64,000 nt of DNA from Chryseobacterium herbae (GCF_025154075.1 NZ_JAOAMU010000001.1:124001-188000), one strand, 5' to 3'; shown: positions 18,209 to 27,482, numbered from the stretch's first letter. Notes: generated from the sequence alone by a model not told the origin. Numbers and translations: made by a program.

Positions 18209-18246
18209 TGTAAGGAGTTCTCTGTTTAATTAATTTTTTAAATAAT

Positions 18247-19590
18247 ATGCGTAAAAAAGAAGCCCATATATTGATTGTAGATGATGATGAAGATATTTTA
18301 TTTTCTGCAAGAGTCTGGCTCAAGAAATTTTTCTCGGAAGTAAGCTGCCTCAGCCAGCCCACAAAAGTTCTGAAATTTATCGTTGAACATCAAATCGATG
18401 CGGTTGTTTTAGACATGAATTTCCGGAAGGGATTTGAAAGTGGTCAGGATGGTCTGTACTGGATGAATGAGATTAAAACCCTTGAACCCCAGCTGCCTGT
18501 CATTCTGATGACGGCTTACGGAGAAGTGGAATTAGCGATCGAAGGTTTAAAAAAGGGAGCTTCCGATTTTATCCTCAAACCATGGAATAATGAAAAACTG
18601 TATGCTTCTGTGAATCTTGCCGTAGATCTTTCACGGAAAAATAAAAAGCTGAGCCAATGGGAAAATATCAATCAAAAAAGCAATCAGTATCAGCTGGACA
18701 GTCATTCGCCGAAAATGCAGGAGATTCTTGAACAGATCAAAAAGGTTTCTCCAACTGACGCCAATATTCTTCTTCTGGGTGAAAATGGAACGGGAAAATA
18801 TGTTTTGGCGGAATCTATTCATGAGCAATCAGACAGAAAGAATGAGCCTTTTGTCCACATCGATTTAGGAAGTATTTCTGAAAATCTTTTCGAAGCTGAA
18901 TTATTCGGATATAAGAAGGGAGCCTTTACAGATGCGCATCAGGATTATGCCGGAAAAATAGAAAACACCCAGAACGGAACTGTTTTTCTGGACGAAATTG
19001 GTAACCTTCCTCTTCAGCTCCAAACTAAACTCCTTAGTTTGATCCAGAACAGAAAACTTTCCAGAATTGGTGAGACGAAGGAAAGGATGCTGGATGTACG
19101 TTTTATTTTTGCAACCAATGAAAATCTGAAAAAAGCAGTGGCGGAAAACCGTTTCCGTCAGGATTTATACTACAGGATCAATACGGTGGAGATTAATATT
19201 CCCGCCTTGAGAGAAAGGCAGGAGGATATCAATCTTCTGGCCACCTATTTCTTAGACCGATATAAGCAGAAATACCATAAGCCGAATTTAGAATTATCTG
19301 AAAACTTATTATCCCAGCTAAAAAATTATCCATGGCCCGGAAATATCCGTGAACTGGACCATTGTATAGAAAGAAGCGTAATTTTATCCAATGATAAAAG
19401 TCTTCAGCTGCTGATGCCCCAACTGGAAGAACAGGAAAATACAATCACCAACCTGAATATTGAAGACATGGAAGAAATACTCATCAAAAAAGCGCTGAAA
19501 AAGCATCAGGGCAACATATCTTTGGCTGCCGAAGACCTTGGACTCTCCAGAGCGGCTTTGTACAGAAGGATGGAAAAATTCGGACTATAG
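18247..19590 (+). CDS. NtrC-type sigma-54-dependent response regulator
   Basis: The 447-aa protein has a receiver domain (1-125, acceptor D56 in AVVLDMNF), an AAA+ activator domain (about 150-385) and a Fis-type HTH (about 405-447, LSLAAEDLGLSRAALYRRME-like end). The AAA+ domain shows Walker A GENGTGK (178-184), the sigma-54-contacting GAFTDA loop (225-230) and Walker B TVFLDEIG (245-252). A small oddity is GTGKY where the family usually has GTGKE. It is divergent from the exporter operon with its sigma-54 promoter and is followed at 22 bases by its kinase, so it very likely activates that operon. Confidence 0.95.
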   Translation: MRKKEAHILIVDDDEDILFSARVWLKKFFSEVSCLSQPTKVLKFIVEHQIDAVVLDMNFRKGFESGQDGLYWMNEIKTLEPQLPVILMTAYGEVELAIEGLKKGASDFILKPWNNEKLYASVNLAVDLSRKNKKLSQWENINQKSNQYQLDSHSPKMQEILEQIKKVSPTDANILLLGENGTGKYVLAESIHEQSDRKNEPFVHIDLGSISENLFEAELFGYKKGAFTDAHQDYAGKIENTQNGTVFLDEIGNLPLQLQTKLLSLIQNRKLSRIGETKERMLDVRFIFATNENLKKAVAENRFRQDLYYRINTVEINIPALRERQEDINLLATYFLDRYKQKYHKPNLELSENLLSQLKNYPWPGNIRELDHCIERSVILSNDKSLQLLMPQLEEQENTITNLNIEDMEEILIKKALKKHQGNISLAAEDLGLSRAALYRRMEKFGL

Positions 19591-19612
19591 TTGAATCTAC
19601 ATATACATTTCA

Positions 19613-20929
19613 ATGAGTAAAAATAATTACATCTGGCTAATTTATATTTCATTGGCCATCGCATGCGGAATATTGGGTTATCATTTTTTCATGTTGGAAA
19701 AATGGATAAATGTGCTTCTTTTTTCTGCTCTGGTGCTGATTTTAGTTATTTTAGCCAATTCCTCATTTTTATCTCAGATTACAAAAGCAGAGAAAATTAT
19801 TCAATCCATTATTAAAAAAGATTTTTCATTATTTCCAAAGGAAGAAGGTTCTGAGCTTATGAGCAGCAGTATACAACTGTATTATCAGAGCAAAAACGAA
19901 CACCTTTCTCTATCTTCCTATAAACTGCTGTATGAGAGTATTTTAGACCAAATAGACACGGGTCTGATGATTTTATCTGAAACCGATAACGAGTGGAAAG
20001 TATTTTATGTGAATCCTACCTTTCTGAATATTCTTGAAATTCCAAAATACAATTCATGGAAGCTGTATGCCGCTAAAATTCCCGAATTTTATAAAATTAT
20101 TGAGGAGACGAATTATGAAAGCTGGCAGGAATTTCTTGACATTTCTATCCGCCAGAATGCGAAACAGTCTTTTTCCATGAGAACGAAACAGGTGAAAAAT
20201 GTTCAGCACAGCTTCTTCATCATTACTTTGGAATCTGTTCAGAAAATTATTGAACAGAAAGAAAAACTGGCCTGGAACAATCTTATGAAAGTCATTTCTC
20301 ATGAACTTTTAAATACATTAACTCCGGTCAACAGTCTTATCCAAAACCTGGAATACATTAGTAATCAAGAAACGGTAAACAAGGAAGATCAGGAAGAAAT
20401 GAAAGAAAGTCTGATGATTATTACTTCAAAATCAAAACAGCTCCTCAATTTCGTTGACAATTACCGTCAGGTGGCGGAACTCCCAAAACCTATCCTTAAA
20501 AATGTATCGCTGAAAACAATTACAGAATCTGCGGTTGATTTCTTAAAACATGAATTTGAAAAGAATCATATTCAAGTGGTTTTAGACCTGGAAGAACACT
20601 TTGTTTCCGCAGATGTGAAAATGATTGAACGAAGCATTATCAACCTTTATCTTAACGCTATATTTGCGGTCTCAGAAAAGGAAGAAAAGATTATTAAAAC
20701 ATCCATAAAATCTCAAAACAACAGGGTTATTTTAACCTTAACGGACAATGGTTCCGGCATTACCGATGAGATTAAAAATAAAATATTTCTTCCGTTTTTT
20801 ACCACAAGAAACGGAGGCTCCGGAATTGGTTTAACCCTTTCCAAAAGTATTATGGAAGCCCATCGGGGCTATCTTATCTATCATGCACAGGAGGAAGGAA
20901 GCTCCTTTGAGATGTGGTTTTTACAATAG
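19613..20929 (+). CDS. Membrane sensor histidine kinase, partner of the NtrC-type regulator
   Basis: The 438-aa protein has two N-terminal membrane segments (about 7-27 and 33-54) with almost no periplasmic loop, a PAS-like region (about 100-205) and a kinase core with H230 in VISHELLNTLTPVNSLI and an HATPase domain (N-box IINLYLNAIFAV, G1 DNGSGI, G2 GGSGIGLTLS). The lack of a sensory periplasmic domain suggests it senses inside the membrane or cytoplasm, as envelope-stress kinases do. It is the second gene of a two-gene operon with the response regulator. In this layout the pair would raise exporter expression when the cell envelope is stressed by a compound; that trigger is inference. Confidence 0.92.
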   Translation: MSKNNYIWLIYISLAIACGILGYHFFMLEKWINVLLFSALVLILVILANSSFLSQITKAEKIIQSIIKKDFSLFPKEEGSELMSSSIQLYYQSKNEHLSLSSYKLLYESILDQIDTGLMILSETDNEWKVFYVNPTFLNILEIPKYNSWKLYAAKIPEFYKIIEETNYESWQEFLDISIRQNAKQSFSMRTKQVKNVQHSFFIITLESVQKIIEQKEKLAWNNLMKVISHELLNTLTPVNSLIQNLEYISNQETVNKEDQEEMKESLMIITSKSKQLLNFVDNYRQVAELPKPILKNVSLKTITESAVDFLKHEFEKNHIQVVLDLEEHFVSADVKMIERSIINLYLNAIFAVSEKEEKIIKTSIKSQNNRVILTLTDNGSGITDEIKNKIFLPFFTTRNGGSGIGLTLSKSIMEAHRGYLIYHAQEEGSSFEMWFLQ

Positions 20930-20976
20930 AAAAAATTCAGGATTTTTAAGATTACGAAAATGTTTTAAAATTTCGC

Positions 20977-21018
20977 GCAGATTAATCAGATAACGCAGAT
21001 TTTACTTTATTAATCTGC
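20977..21018. repeat. Inverted repeat
   Basis: GCAGATTAAT (20977-20986) recurs as the perfect inverse ATTAATCTGC (21009-21018), 22 bases apart, with an extra GCAGATT between. It follows the kinase stop by about 48 bases and has no T-run, so it is more likely part of a dispersed repeat than a terminator. Confidence 0.55.
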
Positions 21019-21154
21019 TTTATTCGTATCATCAGCGTGAGCAAAGAGAAATTATTTCCGGATTTTAATGAAATGTTTTTTATTAACCACGGATTACACG
21101 GATTTTCACAGATGTTTACGTTTATTAGACTGTTGAATTTGAAAGCATAAAAAA

Positions 21155-21181
21155 AGGAGCTCATCCTTATGGACAGCTCCT
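21155..21181. terminator. Bidirectional rho-independent terminator
   Basis: AGGAGCT (21155-21161) pairs with AGCTCCT (21175-21181). A run of A residues precedes and a T-rich tract follows, so it can stop transcription from both sides. Confidence 0.65.
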
Positions 21182-21473
21182 CTTTTTCTGTGTTAAACGA
21201 CCTTCAAATACCAAAACTTCTCTATAGTAATTTGTGTTTTTTTAATAGTGGCTTTCGAGAAATTCAGCCAAAGGTCATGCATACACCTTATATTAATTCA
21301 TCACTTAGCGTTTTAAGCAATTATAGTTTTATAACTTTACACCTACAATTACCCTTATTCATTCGCATAGAACTAAAATTCTTTTCAGATTCTAATTTTA
21401 TGCGTTTTTTTCATTTGTTGTTTTTGTTGGTACAAAGTAACGACATTGCCCGCTACAATGACGGACAAATGGC

Positions 21474-21489
21474 ATCGATATATATCGAT
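21474..21489. repeat. Perfect 16-base palindrome
   Basis: ATCGATATATATCGAT is its own reverse complement, and a further half-site ATCGA follows at 21506. Such a site could bind a dimeric regulator, but it lies 70 bases past the 3' end of the response regulator gene, where no promoter is expected, so its role is unclear. Confidence 0.4.
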
Positions 21490-21558
21490 AAAGGCATAGA
21501 TGTTTATCGATTTAATGGTCTGAATAGTGGGAAAAATTTAGAGCGGACTATAGAAATC

Positions 21559-22212
21559 CTAGATTTTATGGTGTGTTTTGACCAGATCGATCAGTTCAAC
21601 AAGGTTTTCTATTTTTAATTTCTCAAATATATTTTTTTTGATCGTACTTACCGTATTCTGCTTGATATTCAAGTGATTGGCAATTTCCAGGTTTCCATTC
21701 CCTTCTGCGTACATTTCTGCAATCTGCAATTCTCGGTTCGTTAAACGGCTCAGCGGATTGATCAGATCCGGGTTGTGAACAAACTGAACCATCAAATTCC
21801 GGGATAACGGAGAAAAATATTCTCCTTTTTGTACCATTTCTGTGATGGCCTGCCTTATCTCCTCTTCTTCACTTAATTTACTTACATACCCGTTAGCGCC
21901 GGCTTTAATAAATTTAAGGACGTGCAGATCTTCTTCAAGGCCTGTAAACATCAGGATTTTAATATGGGGATTCGCCGTTTTCATCTGCGACAGGATATGC
22001 AGACTGTTCCCATCCGGAAAATGGGCATCGATTACGGCTATTTCCACTCCTTTTGATACTATCAGTTCCACGATCTGCAATAAAGACGAGGTTTGATAGA
22101 TCCTGGCATTCGGAACGATTTCGTCTATAAGAATCGCCATTCCCTGGCGTACAATGCTGTGATCATCCGCTAAAAGGAATACCATCTCTTTATCTTCAAT
22201 TGGCTCCTCCAT
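21559..22212 (-). CDS. NarL/FixJ-type response regulator
   Basis: The 217-aa protein has a receiver domain (about 10-130) with acidic pocket ADDH (15-18) and acceptor D62 in VIDAHFPDG, then a LuxR-type HTH near 155-207 (LTNRELQIAEMYAEGNGNLE, NTVSTIKKNIFEKL). Its start overlaps the end of the kinase gene by 17 bases, so both are translated from one message and form a two-component pair. The effector domain is closely related to the orphan regulator at 4406-5017. Target genes cannot be told. Confidence 0.93.
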   Translation of the reverse strand: MEEPIEDKEMVFLLADDHSIVRQGMAILIDEIVPNARIYQTSSLLQIVELIVSKGVEIAVIDAHFPDGNSLHILSQMKTANPHIKILMFTGLEEDLHVLKFIKAGANGYVSKLSEEEEIRQAITEMVQKGEYFSPLSRNLMVQFVHNPDLINPLSRLTNRELQIAEMYAEGNGNLEIANHLNIKQNTVSTIKKNIFEKLKIENLVELIDLVKTHHKI

Positions 22213-23923
22213 TATTATTGATATTTAAATTGATACTGAATGTTACTTTTGTTCCTTTATGCAATTTACTTGAAACCGCTATCTCTCCGTCGAAAAGCTC
22301 GATGATTTCTTTGCATAAACTCAGTCCAAGACCGGCTCCAAAATTATTAATTTCGTCTGATATCATTCCCTGATAATACGGTTCAAAAATTTTATCCAGG
22401 TCAGATTCTGATATTCCTACCCCTGTATCTGCTACGGTTGTAGTCAGAGTGATTGTATTGGCACCTTTCATTTCGGTGGCCATGGAAAGATCGATCTGAC
22501 CGTTTTCTGTGAATTTATTGGCATTTCCCAGAATGTTCATAAAGATCTGGTTCATTTTAATATTGTCTGAGCTTACCACAATGTTTTCAGGGATTCTGTC
22601 TGTGACCAAAAATTTATTGTTCCTTGTTTCAATGTAAGGCGTGATGGCTGTTGTAATAGAATTAATTTCATCTTTAAGATTAAAGACCGTTTTATTAAGT
22701 TGTTTTTGAGCCTCCTGATTTTTTGTGTACTCTAATATCTGGTTCGATTGAATCAACAATGTACTATTGGTGAATTTTATCGACTTCAGATAGTCTTTCG
22801 TGGTCTCATCTTTCGTGGTTCTGTTGATCTTATCAATAAAAATGTTAATAATTTTCAACGGAGACATCAGTTCATGGCTCAGCATTCCCAGAATTCTGTT
22901 CTTAAAGGTAAGGCTCTTTTTAATTTCCTTATTCGCGGCATTAAGTCTTAATTCGTAGATGAACGCCATTCTGGTGAAATACATGATCAGGATCGATACG
23001 ATAAACATCAGGACCATTAATCCCAGGACCAGATACTTTCTGATTCTGTTATTATCCGAACTCTGCTGATTGTATTCTTTTTCCAGCTCTGATTTAAAGT
23101 CTTTGATGGCTTTTTCATACACATTAATCAAGCCGTTGCTATACACCAAGAGTTTACTGAAATTATTGTAAAAATGGGCATTGTCCCGCTGACTTTTAAC
23201 CGCAGACTGCTGAACCTTCCGCACCTCATCCGAATAATGCTTATCCATAGATTTGATGGCATTGTCCATTTCCGATTTTACATTGGAAATATCTACCGTT
23301 TTATTATTGGTCATCGTGATCACCGTGCTTTCTTTCTGCACTTCCACTTTCCCTGATATCGCATCTTTCAGACGTCCCATAAAACCTTTCTTTTTAATGG
23401 TGTCAGAATAGGTATGGGTTTGTATTTTCAGATCTTCAAAGTTATTTTTATACTTCTTCAGTTCGTATGGCTTCTCCTCCACTTTTGCAGGCGGGTTCAG
23501 AGAAGACTGGTAGGCCGAATCGATCAGTACTTTCAGTTTTTTAACTTCCAGGGTATCTTTTTTCTGCAAAGCCAGATTGTTTTTCAATCTTGGACGGAGA
23601 CTTTCGTACTCTCCTATTTTGTCAAAATTAGTTTTAAGTTTCTTAATGGACTGGAAATACAGTTGAAGGTCTTTGTCATCCTGACTGACCATATATTTCT
23701 GTAGATAATTTTGGGCATCCATGAAATCTTTTCTCGAATCATCAGTCAGTCCACCCAGAGCGCGGCTCTCCTCCAGCTGATCTTTAATGAACTTCAGTTT
23801 CTTTTCATTGACAAATTCGTTGTAAAAAAATATGGCTATAATGACCTGTATCAATAAAATACATAGGATCAGTGAGTAATGAACAATCTTCCTCAATTTA
23901 AAATTTAAGAATTTATTTTTCAT
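22196..23923 (-). CDS. Membrane sensor histidine kinase with large extracytoplasmic domain
   Basis: The 575-aa protein has TM1 at about 14-34, a lysine-rich and largely helical periplasmic region of about 260 residues, TM2 at 297-317, then HisKA with H350 in GMLSHELMSPLKIINIF and an HATPase domain with FGAGLGLSLCKEI as its G2 box. The periplasmic part is likely coiled-coil, as in four-helix-bundle sensors, but I recognise no ligand-binding family. It is co-transcribed with the response regulator. A TAACTTTG -7-like box lies at 24035-24042 on the minus strand, 112 bases before the ATG. Confidence 0.92.
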   Translation of the reverse strand: MKNKFLNFKLRKIVHYSLILCILLIQVIIAIFFYNEFVNEKKLKFIKDQLEESRALGGLTDDSRKDFMDAQNYLQKYMVSQDDKDLQLYFQSIKKLKTNFDKIGEYESLRPRLKNNLALQKKDTLEVKKLKVLIDSAYQSSLNPPAKVEEKPYELKKYKNNFEDLKIQTHTYSDTIKKKGFMGRLKDAISGKVEVQKESTVITMTNNKTVDISNVKSEMDNAIKSMDKHYSDEVRKVQQSAVKSQRDNAHFYNNFSKLLVYSNGLINVYEKAIKDFKSELEKEYNQQSSDNNRIRKYLVLGLMVLMFIVSILIMYFTRMAFIYELRLNAANKEIKKSLTFKNRILGMLSHELMSPLKIINIFIDKINRTTKDETTKDYLKSIKFTNSTLLIQSNQILEYTKNQEAQKQLNKTVFNLKDEINSITTAITPYIETRNNKFLVTDRIPENIVVSSDNIKMNQIFMNILGNANKFTENGQIDLSMATEMKGANTITLTTTVADTGVGISESDLDKIFEPYYQGMISDEINNFGAGLGLSLCKEIIELFDGEIAVSSKLHKGTKVTFSINLNINNNGGAN

Positions 23924-24360
23924 ATCTATTTATCAGCTAAATTAATTTTCTGATTACTTAAGTCTGTGGGCATTAGTTTTAACGATATAATTTACAACAA
24001 AAAATCCAGTAATGCGTTCATAACATTCAATAGGCAAAGTTAAAGTAATTTTTGGCTTATTTCCTCAGTAATTGGCTGATATAAACCCGAAATTTAATTA
24101 TGTCACGCATCAAAACATGCTCCGTTTCAGGGGTCCAATTTGTGTAAGTCATCAAAAAAACACCAGGTTATCCTGAAAATAAAATTTATAATTACATTAT
24201 GAAACAAATAATTCACACAAAGCCTTCAAAGCACTATAGATAAACGATTTCTAAGAATACATGAAAAATATACGCGTGAATATCTACAAGAAAAAAACAA
24301 TGCCGGATGAACCGATAATTATAAAAAATTGATCCTTATTTTGACCAGTCGTGATAAACA
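23924..24360. other. Intergenic region between divergent regulators
   Basis: It contains a minus-strand TAACTTTG (24035-24042) that may serve the kinase, and A/T-rich sequence without a credible frame. No repeats shared with other gaps were noticed. Confidence 0.4.
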
Positions 24361-24391
24361 TTGTACTTCATGCCAACATAAAGTATATTTG
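24361..24391 (+). promoter_or_regulatory. Bacteroidota-type promoter of the Crp/Fnr gene
   Basis: TTG (24361-24363) and TATATTTG (24384-24391) are 20 bases apart, an excellent match. The predicted start is about 11 bases before the ATG at 24409, giving a very short leader. Confidence 0.7.
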
Positions 24392-24408
24392 TATCATACT
24401 ATTGCGAT

Positions 24409-24981
24409 ATGAATGCACAGGAAATTCTGAGAACCCACATTAACAAGGTTGTTGATCTTACTGATGAACAGTTTGATTATTTTTTCTCCCTGTTTAAGCC
24501 TGTATCTTTTAAGAAAGGTCAGATCCTCATCAGTGAAGGTCAGGACGTGGATCATGAATATTTTGTTCTGGATGGCTGTTTAAAGACATTTTACACCAAT
24601 GACAGCCTGAAAATGCACATTCTCCAGTTCGCAACCAGTCAATGGTGGGCCTCCGACTACAATGCGCTGTACAATGATGAGAAAGCTTCTTTCGGCGTGG
24701 ATTGTGTTGCAGATGCCCAAACCCTCTGCCTTTACAGCGAAGACCGGGAAAAAGTATGCCGGGAAATCCATGAAGTTGAGCATTTTCTGCGCTGGCGTTC
24801 CAACAGAGGTTATGTAGGATTGCAGAAAAGAATACTGTCGCTCCTGAATAATAATGCACGCAGCCGGTATGAAGAATTAATGGCCCAACATCCCGAGCTG
24901 TACAATCTCGTACCCAAACATTTAATAGCCGCCTATCTGGGCGTTTCAAGAGAAACCCTGAGCCGCCTGTATCATTCCTAA
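24409..24981 (+). CDS. Crp/Fnr-family transcriptional regulator
   Basis: The 190-aa protein has an N-terminal cyclic-nucleotide-binding-type beta-roll (about 25-120; ILISEGQDVDHEYFVLDG, LQFATSQWWASDYNAL) and a C-terminal HTH at about 165-190 (KHLIAAYLGVSRETLSRLYH). No Fe-S cysteine cluster is seen, so oxygen sensing of the Fnr kind is unlikely, and the ligand is open. In flavobacteria such short regulators often control a neighbouring oxidoreductase or quinone-stress gene; here the next gene is a DJ-1/PfpI-type protein 206 bases away, which may be its target. Confidence 0.88.
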   Translation: MNAQEILRTHINKVVDLTDEQFDYFFSLFKPVSFKKGQILISEGQDVDHEYFVLDGCLKTFYTNDSLKMHILQFATSQWWASDYNALYNDEKASFGVDCVADAQTLCLYSEDREKVCREIHEVEHFLRWRSNRGYVGLQKRILSLLNNNARSRYEELMAQHPELYNLVPKHLIAAYLGVSRETLSRLYHS

Positions 24982-25187
24982 ATAAGTGATCCAGATCACA
25001 AAAAGAACATACTTTACCGTAAAGTGACATAGGTCACACCATAATCTTCCTTTTTTGCTCCAAATTCGTATTGTTATTTAAAGACAAAACAATGGAACAA
25101 CCTATTCCTGTGAGTATGAATGTTCCGGACAATTTTTTGTCTTTTCAAACCCTACACAATAATTTGTAATTTTTAAAATTCAATACA

Positions 25188-25889
25188 ATGAAAACAACAG
25201 ACTTCAAAGTACTTTTCGTACTTACATCACACGATCAACTGGGCAATACCGGACATAAAACAGGTTTTTGGTCGGAAGAACTTGCCGCTCCCTATTATTC
25301 ATTAACGGACGCTGGCGTTCAGGTTACCCTTGCTTCCCCGCTGGGTGGCAGACCTCCTCTGGACCCGAAAAGTGAACTTCCTGATTTCCAAACCGATGAA
25401 ACCAGACGTTTTGATGCAGATGAAGCCTTACAGGAAAAATTATCTCACACCGTAAAACTTAGTGAGGTAAAAGAGGAAGATTATGATGCTGTCTTTTATC
25501 CGGGCGGCCATGGACCGCTTTGGGATCTTACCAATGATGAAAACTCGATTGCTCTGATTGAAGCATTTTACAGAAAAGGTAAGCCTGTGGCAGCGGTTTG
25601 TCACGCTCCGGGCGTATTAAGATTCGTGAAAAATGAAGACGGTTCTCCATTGGTACAGGGAAAACAGGTGACCGGATTTGCCAACAGCGAAGAGGAAGCT
25701 GTGCAACTGACTGATATCGTTCCTTACCTGGTAGAAGATGAACTGAAAAAACTGGGTGGAATTTACAGCAAAACGGAGGACTGGCAAAGCTATGTGGTCA
25801 AAGACGGACATTTAATTACAGGACAAAATCCGGGATCATCCACTGCAGTGGCGCAGAAATTACTTGACTTACTGAACAGTCAAAATTAA
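25188..25889 (+). CDS. DJ-1/PfpI-family protein (class I glutamine-amidotransferase-like, Hsp31-like)
   Basis: The 233-aa protein has the nucleophile elbow with C138-H139 in VAAVCHAPGVL, a supporting glutamate (E30 in GFWSEEL), and the GGHG turn at 106-109. Length and the GHKTGFWSEELAAPYY opening fit the Hsp31/glyoxalase III-like branch, which acts on methylglyoxal or repairs glycated proteins, although many members have no proven activity. It is preceded by a Crp/Fnr regulator and by a 25-codon frame (25092-25169) of doubtful value. A near-perfect hairpin terminator follows. Confidence 0.9.
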   Translation: MKTTDFKVLFVLTSHDQLGNTGHKTGFWSEELAAPYYSLTDAGVQVTLASPLGGRPPLDPKSELPDFQTDETRRFDADEALQEKLSHTVKLSEVKEEDYDAVFYPGGHGPLWDLTNDENSIALIEAFYRKGKPVAAVCHAPGVLRFVKNEDGSPLVQGKQVTGFANSEEEAVQLTDIVPYLVEDELKKLGGIYSKTEDWQSYVVKDGHLITGQNPGSSTAVAQKLLDLLNSQN

Positions 25890-25918
25890 TAAGGGTTTTA
25901 TCATTATGAAGTTTAGAT

Positions 25919-25957
25919 ATCCGCGGCCTGCATGTTCCATGCAGGCCGCGGATTTTA
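25919..25957 (+). terminator. Strong hairpin terminator
   Basis: Two 16-base arms, ATCCGCGGCCTGCATG (25919-25934) and its perfect inverse (25938-25953), surround a three-base loop, with TTTT after. It lies 30 bases after the DJ-1/PfpI gene. The length and G+C content are unusual against the A/T-rich background. Confidence 0.8.
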
Positions 25958-26071
25958 TATTCCACACGTGCGGAATTCCCTTAAATAAGTTTTATAAATT
26001 CTTGATTTTTATCAAGAGGAGCTCTCCTATATTCCTCTACTTTTATCAAAAAATTAATTAATACTATTGTT

Positions 26072-26731
26072 ATGTTTATAGGACACTTCGGACTTTCATT
26101 CGCTGCTAAAAAATTGGCCCCAAAGGTTTCATTAGGAACTCTTTTTATCGCGACCCAGTTTGTAGATCTTCTTTGGCCATTCCTGCTTATTTTCAATATT
26201 GAAAAAGTGGCTATTGTGCCGGGTTATACGGAAACCAATGCTTTTGAATTTCTCTTTTACCCTTATACACACAGTTTATTGATGAATATGGTTTGGGGAA
26301 TAGTGATAGGATTTATCTATTGGTTGATCAAGCGGGACAAACGAGGATCTGTTATTGTTGGGCTTTGCGTATTCAGCCACTGGTTTCTGGATGTGATTGT
26401 GCATGTAGCGGACTTACCTTTAACTCCCTTCAGCGATTATAAAGTGGGACTTGGTCTCTGGAATCACTTAGCCGCTACTCTGGTCATTGAAACAGCCCTG
26501 TTCATGATAGGTACAGCTATTTATATCACTTGTACAAAAGCCAAAAATAAAATAGGAAAATGGGGACTCTGGACGTTGGTTGTTTTACTTTTAGCCATTC
26601 ATTTCGGAAATGCATTTGGACCTGCTCCATCCAATTCAATAATGACGTTATTCGTGTCTTCTGTAATTGCATCTGCACTCATTATTTCGCTCTCGTACTG
26701 GGTAGATAAAAACAGAGAAATGAAAGGATGA
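26072..26731 (+). CDS. Multi-pass membrane protein, YdjM/DUF457-like putative hydrolase family
   Basis: The 219-aa protein has about six hydrophobic segments and the scattered histidines of this family: GHFG near the N-terminus, TQFVDLLW (residues 30-37), YTHSLL near 68-73, and SHWFLDVIVH near 109-118. In the wider LexA-binding/metal-dependent hydrolase family (DUF457) these His and Asp residues are thought to bind metal in the membrane; the reaction is not established. It is a single gene between a strong terminator and a converging Crp/Fnr gene. Confidence 0.75.
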   Translation: MFIGHFGLSFAAKKLAPKVSLGTLFIATQFVDLLWPFLLIFNIEKVAIVPGYTETNAFEFLFYPYTHSLLMNMVWGIVIGFIYWLIKRDKRGSVIVGLCVFSHWFLDVIVHVADLPLTPFSDYKVGLGLWNHLAATLVIETALFMIGTAIYITCTKAKNKIGKWGLWTLVVLLLAIHFGNAFGPAPSNSIMTLFVSSVIASALIISLSYWVDKNREMKG

Positions 26732-26759
26732 TCATCGTTTTTTTAATCCGAAACTTCTA

Positions 26760-27338
26760 TCAGGAATTTTCAATCTGGCGTTTTCTTATCCTGCTGAATG
26801 TTTCAGCGGTCATCCCCAGAACAGAGGCTATATATTGCAAAGGAACCTGATTAAACAATGCTTTGTTATATTGAAAATAGGCGTAATATCTTTCTTCTGC
26901 ACTCATTGATAAGTGGGAGAAAACCCGTTCTTCCATCATGGTAAAGCATTTGACGATAAATCTTTTTTCAATCTCAATCCATTTAGGGAATTCTTTGCAA
27001 AGTTTGCGGTAGTTTTCTTTGGTGATGGTTAATAGTTGAGTGTCAGTCAGAGCCTGTATCGTCCAGCGGTTGGGCTGATCAAAAAAGAAACCCATCACTT
27101 CCGTTATCAGGTAATTTTCTGTAGAAATCCATTGTGTGATCTCCTTTCCATCCGACAAAGTATAAACCCTCAGAATGCCGGATTGGACGATGCTTAACTT
27201 GTTACAGACTTTATCTGATTCTGTGAAAATATCGTTTTTCTGAAGCTTTTCTTCAGTAAAATAGGAATACAGCATTTCCAGTTCCTGATCCGTCAGCTGT
27301 CCAAAATGTTCCTGAATTAATTTGTTAAAATTTTGCAC
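26760..27338 (-). CDS. Crp/Fnr-family transcriptional regulator, GTG start
   Basis: The 192-aa product has a cNMP-binding-type beta-roll (ILRVYTLSDGKEITQWISTE) and an HTH at the C-terminus (PLQYIASVLGMTAETFSRIR). An upstream ATG at 27410 is in frame, but a TATATTTG -7 box lies inside that extension (27368-27375, minus strand), and the family usually starts right before the helix that GTG-VQNFNKLIQEHF begins. I therefore prefer the GTG at 27338, giving 192 aa against 190 for the paralogue at 24409. It contains no cysteine cluster. Target and ligand are unknown. Confidence 0.8.
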   Translation of the reverse strand: MQNFNKLIQEHFGQLTDQELEMLYSYFTEEKLQKNDIFTESDKVCNKLSIVQSGILRVYTLSDGKEITQWISTENYLITEVMGFFFDQPNRWTIQALTDTQLLTITKENYRKLCKEFPKWIEIEKRFIVKCFTMMEERVFSHLSMSAEERYYAYFQYNKALFNQVPLQYIASVLGMTAETFSRIRKRQIENS

Positions 27339-27482
27339 GAAAGATATTTGTAATTGGTAAGAAGGTTCAAATATACAGAATAGTTTTTCAGTATAATTTT
27401 CTGATGACACCTATTTTGCTACCTCATCCGTTCAATTTTAAATGACCATTCAAAGCATTTCATTCTTTATATTTGGATGAAT

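Larger units (their letters stand above)
20930..21558. other. Convergent intergenic region with repeats and a terminator
   Basis: This 629-bp gap between two converging operons holds the inverted repeat at 20977-21018, a stretch of the type TTAACCACGGATTACACGG (21085-21103) that I recall as a common dispersed motif in flavobacteria, a bidirectional terminator (21155-21181) and a perfect 16-base palindrome (21474-21489). A 149-codon plus-strand frame over 21169-21618 lacks any coding features and overlaps the 3' end of a real gene. Confidence 0.5.

Noticed and set aside
21169..21618. 149-codon plus-strand frame
   Set aside because: It begins inside a terminator hairpin and runs into the 3' end of a well-supported gene on the other strand; its sequence has no domain.
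24530..25030. 166-codon minus-strand frame with histidine/cysteine-rich sequence
   Set aside because: It is the antisense of the Crp/Fnr gene, which has a clear fold, promoter and HTH; the composition is that of a shadow frame.
25092..25169. 25-codon frame before the DJ-1/PfpI gene
   Set aside because: It could be a leader peptide, but it has no regulatory codon run or hairpin after it, and its sequence is unremarkable.
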